Shown one piece after another: positions 22,415 through 34,939 of a DNA stretch of 64,000 bases. A model generated the notes under the pieces. The model was not told the origin of the DNA. It was given only the letters and a program-made list of their open reading frames with translations, and did no database searches. Position 1 is the stretch's first letter. Every line of letters starts with the position of its first letter. Location: assembly GCA_949130495.1 (NCBI GenBank), contig OX422211.1, positions 395,867,049 through 395,931,048 of the forward strand, read 5' to 3'. Both the position numbers and the translations under genes were made by a program. Source of the DNA: Sambucus nigra (Eukaryota > Streptophyta > Magnoliopsida > Dipsacales > Adoxaceae).

Positions 22415-25330
22415 TGTAACACCCCGTATTTTTATGCAATTATACATTAATTAATTCGGGTAAAAGTTTAAATTACTTGCGTGTCGTAATTTAATGGAAT
22501 TAATTACGAAAATATGTATATAAATATTAATCGAGAGAGTAAATGGTTAATATTTATGGGAATTAAATTACTAAGTGAATAGTAATAATTATTTACGTCA
22601 TAAGTGTATTAGTGACGTGGGATTCACTTATCTCAGTCGGGAGTCGGTTATAGACTAAGTTCGGTGTGAGATAATAAATTTTGTAAATTAATTTAGATAC
22701 AAAGTCTGAGTTCACGGTTGAGTCCGAATGGGCAGAAATAGTTGGAAAAGAGTACCCGGGGGGTAGTAAATGGGTCTCGGGGCGTTTTTAGGCATTGCCG
22801 GGCCCACACGGGGTATTTGGGTCACTCGGGCTTGGCCCATTAGGCTAAGAACGGGATTTAGCTTTAATACCTAGTTGGGAGAAAAGGGAAACGACAGAAA
22901 ACACAAATATAAATTCTAAGTTTTGAGAGAAAACTATAGGGAGCAGTTAGAGCGCATTGGGGATCCTTTTGGAGACAAGGCTAGGGACGAATTTGGGGAG
23001 TTCATCAAAAACCTTGCGAATCACACACTCGGATCAGACCCTACGAACCCATAAGGCAAGTGGTTAACTTGCTGTGATATTAATTGATGTTATTCAATTC
23101 ATATTTTTGTGCTGTGAAATTCAGAAATTCGTTTTGGGTTTGAATGGGTACAAAAATGGGGTATTTGTATATAAAACACCTGAATGAAATTAACGAAAAA
23201 TTAATGGGGGAATTTTTTGTGTTACATGGTTCTGAGATAATAAGTTATTCAGATGTGAAAACCCAGTAGAAATCTATGAACGAATTTTGGGATAAACAGA
23301 TGAAATGTGGACTGAACGAGTAAAAACCCGAAAATATCGTCAAATTCGAAAACGTAGAGATTTGTGAAATTTAATTTGTGTTTAAGGTTATAGGAGAGGT
23401 CGTAATCACGTTCCCATATGATAAAAATGTTGTGTGTGCTTGAGATGAACCATAGATGAGTTTGGAGGTTAGAGGAATTCATTAATGGAAGAAACAATAA
23501 GTCGGAGAAGATGGGGACCCGTTAGATCGATCGATCGATGGCCGGGAATTTTTGACAGTTCTGCCTTGGGAGTTTTTTTTTTTTTTTCTTTTTGTTTAAA
23601 TTTCCACCATGTCTAATTGAGGGGAAAATTAATTAGGAAGGTTTATATCTCCACAATTATAAGGGAATAATAATTGGGAGAGGTGGGGAAAAATTTAGTG
23701 TGACACACGAGTGTGAATTTGGAGAATAAATTATGAAAAGTTAAGTAACGGACTGAGCAAGTAAGTTCGGGTATAGTAGTAGGGAGACACTACTCACTTA
23801 AATTAATTATGAATGAAAACTAATTAATTTGGAGTCGGGGATTAGACTCGGGTATTATATTAATTTCGGGCCACGGGAGTGAGTCCGAGTATATGGGTTG
23901 GGTGACACCAAAAATAATTTAATTAATTAATGTGCAAATTAATTAATAATTAGAGTTGGACTATAAAATCGGAGTTTACATAGGCTAGTGTTACGTAATT
24001 GCTACACGATAAATCCGGGATATATTATAATTATATATATACGGTATGCGATAGTATATATATATATATATGGTGTGTACACATAAATATTAGTATTTGG
24101 ATATTATTTAAATATATACTCTAGTGCTATCAAGGGAGGTTGTGCTTAGTGAGTGAATCCCCTAGCTTGATGAGTAGTGCGAGTATATCCCCAGGTCATA
24201 GCGTCCGTTATATGGGTGAGGGGCTTATCTCACTTTCAGGGAAGGAATATGACCGCCTCCATTATGTTTATATTTTTGGCTAAGTTAGTGAACGATTCTA
24301 ACTTGGGATAAATAGGTTATGCGAGTACACCTAGTGGTATAACACCTTAGAGAATACATCCGGTGATTTATTACTCGGGAGGATGGCTATTATTTATATT
24401 CAATATATGTGTGAATGTTGTAATATAATCATACACATATAATGGGATACTTAATTATATACGGGTAGTTTAATTCATGAGGTGAATTGTATTATGTGTA
24501 TAACGGGTGTGAAAGTTATATGAATTTAAAAAGGAAAATGATTAATTACGTCAGTACTAGAAATAACTTATAAATCATACTTAACATACTCTGTTATATT
24601 AAGGGTAGTTGGAAAGGGTTATATCTATTATCTAGTATGGAGTGGAAAACTAGGGGGGGGGGGGGATATAATATGGCGTTAGGTGTGCACATTAGAGGAG
24701 GGGTGGGGATGTCCTCAAAGGAGTGCGACACTAACTTAAATATGAAGCGCATACATGCATTTTATATTTCTGCAAGTTAATCATTTGCTAAATATTTTTA
24801 AAATATTTTTGGGTTCTAACCCTTGCTATAAATTATTTTCAAAACCTTTTAGGTGTCCAGCCACAAGGACGCCAGATTTGATTCATTCTAGGGATTTCGC
24901 TGCTGCAACATATGTGGATGTTGCGGGATTCGGATAGGCACCTCTATTTCTGCTATTCTTAGAATAGGGATTTTTTTATATAAGATACTCGAGCCTGTTG
25001 CTCACAGTTTTATTTAGTATTCAATTCTGTTACTATGAAATTTTTATATTGTCTTTATATTTGTATGGGATTTTAGCCGATGGTTTATTCGGCATGGCAT
25101 TTCATTATTTGTGATGATGTTTTTATTGGCATGTATTGTATTAATTTAATTCTCCGTAGTTACTTTTATCTCGATTAATAAAGATTAAAATTTGACATCA
25201 TCTTTGAATACTAGGTGGTTTGAATTTTTTTTAAAATATCGACAGTGATGCTAAGGATGATCCATTTAAGATTGCTGTTTAATTCGATATAGGACTGATC
25301 ACTCCGTATTTCATTGAGCGGGGTGTCACA
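22415..25330 (+). repeat. 5' LTR of element B
   Basis: 2916 bp, TGTAACACCCCGTATTTTTA...GCGGGGTGTCACA. It contains GATCGATCGATCGAT (23525-23540), a long T run near 23574-23587, a 13-G run near 24653-24665, GGGTTCTAACCC near 24810 and the hairpin at 24852-24873. It differs from the 3' copy by scattered substitutions and a ~25-bp AT-rich length difference near 24050-24085. Confidence 0.95.
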
Positions 25331-25332
25331 GA

Positions 25333-25344
25333 TGGTATCAGAGC
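25333..25344 (+). other. Primer-binding site of element B
   Basis: TGGTATCAGAGC, two bases after the LTR end, matches the 3' end of plant initiator tRNA-Met, the usual primer for this clade. The leader to the gag ATG (25345-25520) has no other recognised feature. Confidence 0.92.
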
Positions 25345-25520
25345 ATCCGGTTTTAGTGTCCTTAGGATCTGTGCGGGTTACTACGTTTCAGCGTAGCATT
25401 CGGTTGTTATAGAGCCCTATTATTAGGACTGTTGATTCATTTTTCGCTTTTGTGATATCGTATTTCTCCTATTAGATTTTTGTATAAATTGTGTACTTAT
25501 ACAATTCGACCTATTTTCAG

Positions 25521-26650
25521 ATGCCACCGAAGAGACAGCGAGCGGAGAGGGCCGAGGCCAGGGATGAGTTGGGAGAGGCTCATCAGGAGCCACAGGTACC
25601 GCCACCACCACCCCCACTCGAGTTGATCTCCACTACTCAGGTTGCAGTGATAGTGGCTCAGGCTGTCGAGACCGCGATGAGGGCTATGGCAACCCATTTT
25701 CCTCCGCCCCAGGCACCAGCAGTTCAGGCCCAAGTGGGGCCACCTTCTTGGCAGCGAGTTAGGGAGATCTTTCAGAAGTGTCACCCACCTGAGTTTCGGT
25801 GTAGTACTGATGTGGTAGAGGCTTGTTACCGGAAGAAGAATATTCAATGCCATCTGTGCATGCTTGAGTGTACCGATGTGCAGAAACAGATGCTTGCTAC
25901 TTTTCATCTGTCAGGGGCAGCTTTACAGTGGTGGGAGTCAGTTACCACCGCCGAAGAAAGGGACTTGATGACGATATCTGATTTCTGTGTGCGGTTTTAT
26001 CACAAATACTTCCCACCGGCAGTAGAGGTAGAGATGAGGAAGAAATTCGGCGAGTTAGTTCCGGGTGACCGCTCAGTGGCTGATTATGAGGAGTTCATCC
26101 GTTTGGCTAATTTTTTACCAAACGAAGTGAGCGACGAGGAGCGAAGAAGTCAAGGTTTATGGATGACTTAGCCTGGAGGATAAGGTAGCATTTGATCGAT
26201 AATCCAGTGTTGGTGACGTACACTGATGTCGTCAACGCCGCTTTAGTACACTGTCAGGATCATCGCTTCCGTGCAAAGGGAAGCAAGAGGGGAGGGGAGT
26301 CGAGCCAGCGGGGCAAGGCCGTTGTTGGTGATACTAATGGTGTTCAACAGTAGTCTGGCAGTCAGCAAGGGAATCAGGCTAAGAAATTTAAGCATGGAGG
26401 CTTTCGACCGGGAGGATAGGGGTTTAGGCCGGGCCAACAGGGCCCAAATCAGCAGCAGCCGGTTCCTCGGGCCGACGGGGCCAAGGGAACAATGGAGGAG
26501 GTCAGCAGGGCCAGCCTCGTCAGGGCCAACATGGCCAACGTTAGGGAGACGGTCAGAGGAGCTGTTTTATTTGTGGCCAGACGGGACATTATAAGAGAGA
26601 GTGCCCACAGAGAGGTAGGGGCCAGCAACAGGGTGCCCAACAGGGGTAGC
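25521..26650 (+). pseudogene. gag of element B
   Basis: Starts at ATG 25521 (MPPKRQRAERAEARDE). Visible: a Pro-rich stretch (PPPPPPLE), a predicted helix (VAVIVAQAVETAMRAMATH), the core PPSWQRVREIF...HPPEF, the LQWWESV motif, a Gln/Gly-rich tail and a CCHC knuckle (CFICGQTGHYKREC, about 26564-26608). Broken by a frameshift near 26140, a TAG at a Gln codon near 26188 and further TAGs near 26352 and 26418. It would normally form the capsid-like particle and bind RNA. Confidence 0.9.
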
Positions 26651-28757
26651 AGGGTTCGATGCCACCAGCAGCACCAGCTCCACCAGCCCCACAGCAGCAG
26701 GGGCACATGCACTACGGGCGTGTGTACAACGTCCGGGATATTCCTATTCCACCAGCACCTCAAGCGCCGCCAGCAATTGAGGGTATGTTTCCTATCCATT
26801 GGCTTGAGGGTAGGATACTTTTTGATACTGGAGCATCGCATTCATTTATTAAAACTAAATTTTCTATTGTAGCCGGTTTGCTAGAGACCGCGGGTAGCCT
26901 CCGGATGTGTGTAGAGTCACCAGTGGGTAGTGGGTCATTGATACACTCGATTTGCAGGGGGTGGATATTTTGATTGGGAGGCTGAGTTTAGCGGTGGACC
27001 TCTTAATGTTAGATATGGAGGGGTACGATGTCATCCTAGGTATGGATTGGTTGGCAGGTTATCAGGCAACAGTAGATTGTTTTGAGAGAACCATCGTGTT
27101 CTCTATTCTGGGACATGAGATGTTCCTAGTGGCGATGCCTCTACCCAAGGGAGGATCACACATGCATTTGTATTATATCGAGGAGGAGACCTCACAGGAG
27201 GTGGTGGTTCCGTTGGATTCGATTCCGGTAGTGAAGGACTTCGAGGATGTGTTCCAGGAAATACCAGGATTGCCACCCAGTAGGGAAATCGAGTTTGTAA
27301 TTGATTTACCACCGGGTACGAGGCCGATTGCTCGAGAACCTTACCGTATGACCCCTTCTGAGTTGCGTGAGTTGAGAGAGCAGATTCAGCAGCTCTTGGG
27401 TTAGGGTTTCATTTGGCGGAGCACGTCGCCATGGGGTACGCCGGTGTTGTTTGTGTAGAAATGGGATGGTTCACTTCGGTTGTGCATAGACTACAAGGAA
27501 CTGAACAAGGTGACGATACGGAACAAGTATTCGTTACCTAGGATCGATGATTTATTTGACCAGTTGAGAGTGGCAGCATACTTCTCAAAGATTGATCTGA
27601 GGTTAGGGTATCATCAACTACGTATTAGAGAGGAGGATGTCCCTAAGACCGCTTTCCTGTCACGATATGGATCCTACGACTTCAGGGTGATGCCATTCGG
27701 GCTCATTAATGCGCCAACGGTGTTCATGGATCTCATGAACAGGATTTTCAGAGAGTATCTAGACCATTTTGTTATTGTGTTCATTGATGACATTCTGATC
27801 TACCCGCGCACAGAGGAGGAGCACGCAGAGCACCTACGTGTTTATCTACAGATGCTACGAGACCACTAGCTTTATGCCAAATTCGGGAAGTGTAGATTTT
27901 GGTTATGGGAGGTAAAATTTCTGGGTCATGTGGTGTCGGACCGGGGCATTGCTGTGGATCCGAATAAGATATCAACGGTCAGGGAATGGAGGCAGCCCAC
28001 GACACCGATCGAGGTCCGTAGTTTTCTTGGATTGGTAGGGTATTACAGGCGATTCATTAAGGGGTTTTCTAAGATCGCGGGTCCTTTGACGAATTTGACT
28101 CGCAAAAGGGTACCTTTTACTTGGAGTGATCATTGTCAGTTAGCTCTCGATGAGCTAAAGGACAAGTTGACATCTGCACCTGTACTTGCCTTGCCGAGGG
28201 GAGGACTGGAGTATCGAGTCTTCATCGACGCATCCTTACAGGGACTTGGGCGTGTGCTACAGCAGGAGGAAAGGGCTATAGCTTATGCGTCCAGGAAGAT
28301 AAAGCCCCATGAGAGGAATTACCCCACTCATGACCTAGAGTTAGCAATGGTCATTTTTGCCTTGAGGATATGGAAGCACTATCTTCTGGGAGAGAAGTTT
28401 AATCTATTTACGGATCACAAGTAACTTCAGTATCTCTTCACACAGAAGGATCTTAATATAAGGCAAAGGAGGTGGCTAGAATTCGTGAAAGACTACCAGT
28501 TTGACATCCAGTATCATCCTAGTAAGGCTAACAAGGTGGCCGACGCATTGAGCCGGAGGCCTACAGGGGAGATTTCAGAGGTCTGGAAAGCAAAGTGGAG
28601 AGAGCTTCGACATGATGATGATGTTGCCAGGGCGTGCATGTCAACTTTATCCATCACTCCTGAGATCATTATACGGGTTGTGAGGGCACAGGCGAAGGAC
28701 CAGATCTGCCAAGATAGAGTACGTCAGCTACTGACTGAGGGAGCAGAGGGTTATTAG
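26651..28757 (+). pseudogene. Protease-RT-RNase H of element B
   Basis: Protease active site LFDTGASHSFI near 26815-26845; a frameshift near 26960; protease end with VILGMDWL; RT motifs [20 protein letters not shown] and catalytic FIDDILIY (27780-27805); RT-RNase H connection [18 protein letters not shown]; RNase H with IDASLQGLG and FTDHK; tether with [11 protein letters not shown]. In-frame stops at 27402-27404, 27456-27458, 27867-27869, 28422-28424 and 28755-28757. Several lie where relatives have CAG, AAG or GAG codons. Confidence 0.92.
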
Positions 28758-30078
28758 GTCAGTTCAGAGGGAGGCCTACGCCTTAATGAGAGGTTGATTG
28801 TGCCGGAAGATGAGGATTTGAGGCATGCTTTTATGACAGAGTCCCATGGTTTGAGGTTTGCGGTACATCCCAACGGGGATAAAATGTACCAGGATATGAG
28901 GAGGCATTATTGGTGGGCAAGAATGAAATGGCACGTAGCAAAGTTCGTCTCGAAATGTACCACGTGTCAGCTCATGAAAGTTGATAATCGGAGACCTCCA
29001 GAGATGCTACAACCACTGGAGATTCTCGTGTGGAAGTGGGAGAACATCTTCATGGACTTCATTATCGGGTTGCCTACATCGCAGGGGGGTCACGATTCCA
29101 TATGGGTAATTATGGATCGATTGACCAAGGTAGCCCATTTCTTACCGATTCGCACAGACTTTGAGACGATGCATTACGCGGATCTATTCATAGCGGAGAT
29201 AGTTAAGCTGCATGGGGTGTCGATTAATATTGTGTCTGACAGAGACAAGGTTTTTGTGGCCCATTTCCGGCAGAGCTTTTAGGAGGCTATGGGCACAGAT
29301 TTATGATTGAGTACCGCCTATCATCCCCAGACGATGGGCAGACTGAGAGAGTAAATAAAATGCTGGAAGACATGCTAAGGATGTGCATTTTAGACTTTGG
29401 GGGAGGATGGGAGCGATATCTTTCTTTGGTAGAGTTCGCGTATAACAACTCTTACTAGTTTACGATTGGAATGGCACCGTTCGAGGCACTGTACGGGAGA
29501 CCTTATCGTTCTCCCGCCTGTTGGTTAGAAGTGGGGGACAACAAGTTGTTGGGGCCGGAGATTGTCTAGGAGACGACTGCCAAGATAGAGCTAATTCGGT
29601 GACGGATTCTAGAAACTCAGGATAGGCAGAAAAGTTATACTGATGCTTCGTGGAGACATGTGGAGTTGGAGGTTGGAGATCAGATTTTGGTCCGGGTGTC
29701 CCCTATGAAAGGGGTGATGAGGTTCGGCAAGAAAGGTAAGTTAGCGCTGAGGTACGTAGGAACCTTACCTATTATTGAGAGGGTGGGACCAGTAGCTTAT
29801 ATACTGGGTTTGCCAGATCATCTTCAACGGATACATGACGTGTTCCATGTAGCATCGCTGAAGAAATATCGGAGGAGCGAGAGAGCCTTCTGGCATGTTC
29901 CACTTGAAGAATTTGACTTACAGCTAGACATCTCGTATGAGGAGAGACCGATAGCTATTCTGAACCGTAGTGAGCACAAGTTGTGATCCAAGGTTATTCC
30001 ACTAGTGAGAGTACAATGGGGTCATCACAGCATTAAGGAGTCTCCCTCGGAGTGGGAGGAGGATATGCGGGAGTAGTA
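28758..30078 (+). pseudogene. Integrase with chromodomain-like tail of element B
   Basis: HHCC zinc region (ESHGLRFAVHP...SKCTTCQL, 28840-28975), DDE core segments (IFMDFIIGLPTSQGGHDS near 29048, VSDRDKVF near 29235, YHPQT near 29320), GDQILVRVSPMKG near 29680 and a C-terminal ISYEERPIAILNRSEHKL...VQWGHH segment (29930-30030) that fits the chromodomain-like tail of Tekay/Del integrases. Stops at 29280-29282, near 29305, 29457, 29567, 29600, 29984-29986 and near 30074; a one-base loss near 29327 shifts frame. Confidence 0.9.
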
Positions 30079-30112
30079 TCCAGAGTTATTCACCGCAGGC
30101 ACGGCCTATTTT

Positions 30113-30144
30113 CGGGGACGAAATTCCTTTGTAGGGGCGGAGTA
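30113..30144 (+). other. 3' signature and polypurine tract of element B
   Basis: TCGGGGACGAAATTC followed by GTAGGGGCGGAGTA immediately before the 3' LTR. The GGACGAAATTC signature precedes the tract in many plant chromoviruses and is recognisable in A and E. Confidence 0.85.
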
Positions 30145-33027
30145 TGTAACACCCCGTATTTTTATGCAATTATAAATTAATTAATTTGGGTAAAAGTTTA
30201 AATTACCTGCGTGTTGTAATTTAATGGAGTTAATTATGGAAATCTGTATATAAATATTAATCAAGAGAGTAAATGGTTAATATTTATGGGAATTAAATTA
30301 CTAAGTGAATAGTAATAATTATTTACGTCATAAGTGTATTAGTGACGTGGGATTCACTTATCTCAGTCAGGAGTCGGTTATAGAGTAAGTTAGGTGTGAG
30401 ATAAGAAATTTTGTAAATTAATCCGGATGCAAATTCTGAGTGCACGGTTGAGTCCGAATGGGCCGAAATAGTCGAAAAAGAGTACTGGGGGGTAGTAAAT
30501 GGGTCTCGGGGCGTTTTTAGGCATTGTCGGGCCCACACGGGGGTATTTAGGTCACTCGGGCTTGGCCCATTAGTCTAAAAACGGGATTTAGATTTAATAC
30601 CTAATTGGGAGAAAAGGGAAACGACAGAAAACACAAATATAAATCCTAAGTTTTGAGAGAAAACTATAGGGAGCAGTTAGAGCGCATTGGGGATCCTTTT
30701 GGAGACAAGGCTAGGGACGAATTTGGAGAGTTCATCATCAACCTTGCGAATCACACACTCGGATCAGACCCTACGAACCCATAAGGCAAGTGGTTAACTT
30801 CCTGTGATATTAATTGATGTTATTCAATTCATATTTTTGTGCTGTGAAATTCAGAAATTCGTTTTGGGTTTGAATGGGTACAAAAATGGGATTTTTGTAA
30901 ATAAAACACCGAATGAAATTAATGGGGGAATTCATTGTGTTACATTGTTCCGAGATAATAAATTATTCAGATTTGAAAACCCAGTAGAAATCTATGAACG
31001 AATTTTGGGATAAACAGATGAAATTGGGATTGAACGAGTAAAAACCTGGAAATATCCCCAAATTCGGAAACGTAGAGATTTGTGAAATTTAATTTGTGTT
31101 TAAGGTTCTAGGGGAGGTCCTAATCACGTTCCCATATGATAAAAATGTTGTGTGTGCTTGAGATGAACCGTAGACGAGTTTGGAGGTTAAAGGAATTCTT
31201 TAATGGCAGAAACAGGAAGTCGGAGAAGATGGGGACCACTTCGATCGATCGATGGATGGGAATTTTTGACAGTTCGCCCTTGGGAGTTTTAGGTGTTTTT
31301 TTTTCTTTTTGTTTAAATTGTGACCAAGTCTAATTGAGGGGAAAATTAATTAGGAAGGTTTATATCTCCACAATTATAAGGGAATAATAATTGGGAGAGG
31401 TGGGGAAAAATTTATTGTGACACACAAGTGTTAATTTGAAAAATAAATTATGAAAAGTAAAGTAACAGACTGAGCGAGTAAGTTCGGGTATAGTAGTAGG
31501 GCGACACTACTCACTTAAATTAATTATGAATGAAAACTAATTAATTTGGAGTCGGGGATTAGACTCGGGTATTATATTAATTTCGTGCCACGGGAGCGAG
31601 TCCGAGTATATGGGTTGGGTGACACCAAAAATAATTTAATTAATTAATGTGCAAATTAATTAATAATTAGAGTTGGACTATAAACTCGAAGTTTACATAG
31701 GCAAGTGTTACGGAATTGCTACAGGGTAAATTCGGGATATATTATAATTATATATTTACGGTATGCGGTAGTACACAAAAATATCAGTGTTTGGATATTA
31801 TTTAAATATATACTCTAGTGCTATCAAGGGAGGTTGCGCATAGTGGGTGAATCCCCTAGCTTGAGGAGTAGGGAGAGTATATCCCTAGGTCATAGCGTCC
31901 GTTATATGGGTGAGGGGCTTATCTCACATTCAGGGACGGAATACGACCGCCTCCGTTATGTTTATATTTTTGGCTAAGTTAGGGAACAATTCTAACTTGG
32001 GGTAACTAGGTTATGCAAGTACACCAAGTGGGATAACACCTTAGAGAATACATCCGGTGAGTTATTACTCGGGAGGATGGCTATTATTTATATTCAACAT
32101 ATGTGTGAATGTTGTAATATAATCATACGTATATAATGGGATAAATAATTATATACGGGTAGTTTAATACATGAGGTGAATTGTATTATGTGTATAACGG
32201 GCGTGAAAGTTATATGAGTTTAGAAAGGGATATGATTAATTAAGTTAGTACTAGAAATAACATATAAATCATACTTAACATACTCGGTTAGAGTAACGGT
32301 AGTTGGAAAGGGTTATATCTATTATCTTGTATGAAGTGGAAAACTAGGCGGAGGGGGGAATATAATATGGCGTTAGGTGTGCACATTAGAGGAGGGGTGA
32401 TGATGTCCTCAAGGGAGTGCGCCACTAACTTAAATATGAAGCGCATACATGCATTTTATATTTCTGCAAGTTAATCATTTGCTAAATATTTTCAAAATGT
32501 TTTTGGGTTCTAACCCTTGCTATAAATTATTTTCAAAACCTTTTAGGTGTCCAGCCACATGGATGCCAGACTTGATTCATTCCAGGGATTTCGCTGTTGC
32601 AGCATATGTGGATGTTGTAGGATTCAGATAGGCTCCTCTATTTCTTCTATTCTTAGAATATGGATTTTTTATATCAGATACTCGAACATGTTGCTCACAG
32701 TTTTATTTAGTTTTCAACTCAGTTACTATGAGATTTTTTTTATTCTGTCTGTACATTTGTATGGGATTTTAGCCGATGGTTTATTCGGCATGGCATTTCA
32801 TTATTTGTGATGATATTTTTATTGGCATTGATTGTATTAATTTAATTCTCCGTAGTTACTTTTATCTCGATTAATAAAGATTAAAATTTGACATCAGCTT
32901 TGAATACTAGGTGGTTAGAATTTTTTTTAAAAATATAGACAGTGATGTTAAGGATGATTCATTTGAGATTCCTGTTTAATTCGATATAGGACCGATTATA
33001 CGGTATTTCATTCAGCGGGGTGTCACA
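30145..33027 (+). repeat. 3' LTR of element B
   Basis: 2883 bp, TG...CA, colinear with 22415-25330. It carries GATCGATCGATGG near 31241-31255 and the hairpin at 32546-32567. It shows several percent divergence from the 5' LTR by eye, consistent with an older insertion than element A. Confidence 0.95.
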
Positions 33028-33287
33028 TATACTCTCCACAGTTTCATGTAACCGTGAAATGTACCTTCACGGTGCATTATAACCGTGAATGATATACTGA
33101 GACTTGGCTATTCTTTCACCCCAACATACACAGTTGGTTGTAGCCGTAAATATACCCTCCACGACTTCATCTAACCATGAAATGTATCTTCACGGTGCAT
33201 TATAACCGTTAATTATATGCAGATGCTTGGCTAGTTTTCCACCCCAACCTCCACGGTTGGTTGTCGCTGTAAATATACTCTCCACGG
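33028..33287 (+). repeat. ~123-bp hairpin repeat array, block 3
   Basis: About two units between element B and the MITE. It starts with the second TATAC and ends with CTCCACGG (33280-33287), the MITE target duplication. Confidence 0.9.
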
Positions 33288-33831
33288 TAGGCGTGAACAC
33301 GGTTCGATTTGGTTCGGTTTTGATACAAATCTGAGAACAGAACCGGGAGATGGTCAGTTGCAAATTTTTGGAACCAGAATCGAACCGACAGTTGTGTAAA
33401 ACCGAACCAAACCGAACCAACGGTTCCCGAATTAGTTCGGATTGATTTTCGGTTCCAAATTCATATTTCAAACTTAGTGAAATCTTAAGATTAATGTATT
33501 TCAAAAATAATTTTTGTAAGGTAAAAACTTAATTTTGATCCCTAATAACATAAGTTAGAAACTCAGGTAATCCCCAAAATATAGATTACAAGTGTTATAT
33601 ACATATATATTTATTTATTTTATAAAATTTACCGTATCGGTTCGGATCGATTTGGGTAGCGGATCGGTTCGGGTTAGATTTACAATGAAACCGAGAATCG
33701 AACCGAAAATATCGGTTTTATTTTTTTTGAACCGGAACTGAACCAATAGTCTACAAAACCGAACCAACCCAATCCAATACAACCGGTTCGGTTCGGGTTA
33801 TCGATTTTCCCGATTTCGTTGTGCACCCCTA
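33288..33831. mobile_element. hAT-type MITE
   Basis: 544 bp flanked by a perfect 8-bp duplication CTCCACGG (33280-33287 and 33832-33839), the hAT superfamily length. Ends are imperfect inverted repeats, TAGGCGTGAACAC on the left and the complement of TAGGGGTGCACAAC on the right. The interior is rich in GGTTCGG/CCGAACC words and has no transposase. A non-autonomous element moved by a hAT transposase is the best reading. Confidence 0.88.
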
Positions 33832-34500
33832 CTCCACGGTGTCATGTAACCATGAAATGTATCTTCATGGTGCAATGTAACAGTGAATTATATGCAGAGA
33901 CTTGGCTATTTTTTCACCCCAACCTCCACGGTTGGTTGTAGCCGTAAATATACTCTCCACGGTGTCATGTAACCGTGAAATGTATCTTCACGGTGCAATG
34001 TAACTTTGAATTATATGCAGAGACTTGATTATTTTTTCATCCCAACCCCCACGGTTGGTTGTAGGCGTAAATATACTCTCCACGGTGTCATGTAATCGGG
34101 AAATGTATCTTCACGGTGCAATGTAACCGTGAATTATATACATATACTTGGCTATTATTTCACCCAAACCTCCACGGTTGGTTGTAGCCATAAATATACT
34201 CTTCGCGGTATCATGTAACCATGATATGTATCTTCACGGTGGAATGTAATCGTGAATTATATGCAGAGACTTGGCTATTTTTTCACCCCAACCTCCACGT
34301 TTGGTTATAGCCGTAAATATACTCTCCACGGTGTCATGTAACCGTGAATTATATGCAGAGACTTGGCTATTTTTTCACCCCAACATACACGATTTAATGT
34401 AACCGTGATAGGTATATATACGGTGGGTTATAGCTGTAAGCATATATTCAACGGTGAGACCCATTCGTGTAATATATGCAGAGACTTGGTGATTTTCCAC
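33832..34500 (+). repeat. ~123-bp hairpin repeat array, block 4
   Basis: Five to six units with starts (CACGG/CACGT) at 33927, 34052, 34173 and 34296, spacing 121-125 bp. Units degrade after about 34380. Confidence 0.92.
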
Positions 34501-34652
34501 CCTATTTACACGGTCTAATGTAACTGTGGTTATTTATATGGTGGTGACACCACACCGTTGATCTTATTATGACGATGACACCACACCGTATAGATGTAAT
34601 AAATGGTGATAACCCACCGTTTTGTTAACATTCAAGCATGTTCACGGTTAAC
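34501..34652. other. Right edge of the repeat array
   Basis: GGTGACACCACACCGT motifs near 34541-34590 mirror those at 11390-11460; then CCACCGT and a last CACGGTTAAC near 34642 before an unrelated 63-bp repeat. Confidence 0.6.
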
Positions 34653-34825
34653 ATTCAAGTACATAACAATCAAACACATATCACATAACATATTCATTGA
34701 AGTACATAACATAACATTCAAGTACATAACAATCAAACACATATCACATAACATATTCATTGAAGTACATAACATAACATTCAAGTACATAACAATCAAA
34801 CACATATCACATAACATATTTGTTT
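34653..34825. repeat. 63-bp tandem repeat, ~2.7 copies
   Basis: Units begin ATTCAAGTACATAACAATC at 34653, 34716 and 34779 and are essentially identical. As 63 is a multiple of three, both strands show apparent repeated 21-residue ORFs; these are by-products of the repeat. Confidence 0.95.
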
Positions 34826-34939
34826 CAAAGTTGTTCCAACATAATTGTCGCAAAGTTATTCCAATACATAACACATAACAAAATTTGGGATACTTTACAA
34901 ACAAATTTTTTTAGAATACAGTTACATTCGAATTGTTTG

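Larger units (their letters stand above)
22415..33027 (+). mobile_element. Element B: full-length Tekay/Del-type Ty3/gypsy retrotransposon (dead)
   Basis: Complete structure: 5' LTR 22415-25330, PBS, gag, protease, RT, RNase H, integrase with chromodomain-like tail, polypurine tract, 3' LTR 30145-33027. Flanked by the TSD TATAC (22410-22414 and 33028-33032). The domain order with integrase last and a C-terminal chromodomain-like segment places it with chromoviruses. At least a dozen in-frame stops and several frameshifts make it inactive. Being complete, it is the reference used here to interpret the other elements. Confidence 0.95.

Noticed and set aside
11480..34500. CRISPR-like array
   Set aside because: Units of ~123 bp repeat over their whole length with no unique spacers, in a plant nuclear context.
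34603..34904. ORFs of about 90 codons on both strands with a 21-residue repeat
   Set aside because: Produced by the 63-bp tandem repeat, a multiple of three; no start context or family.
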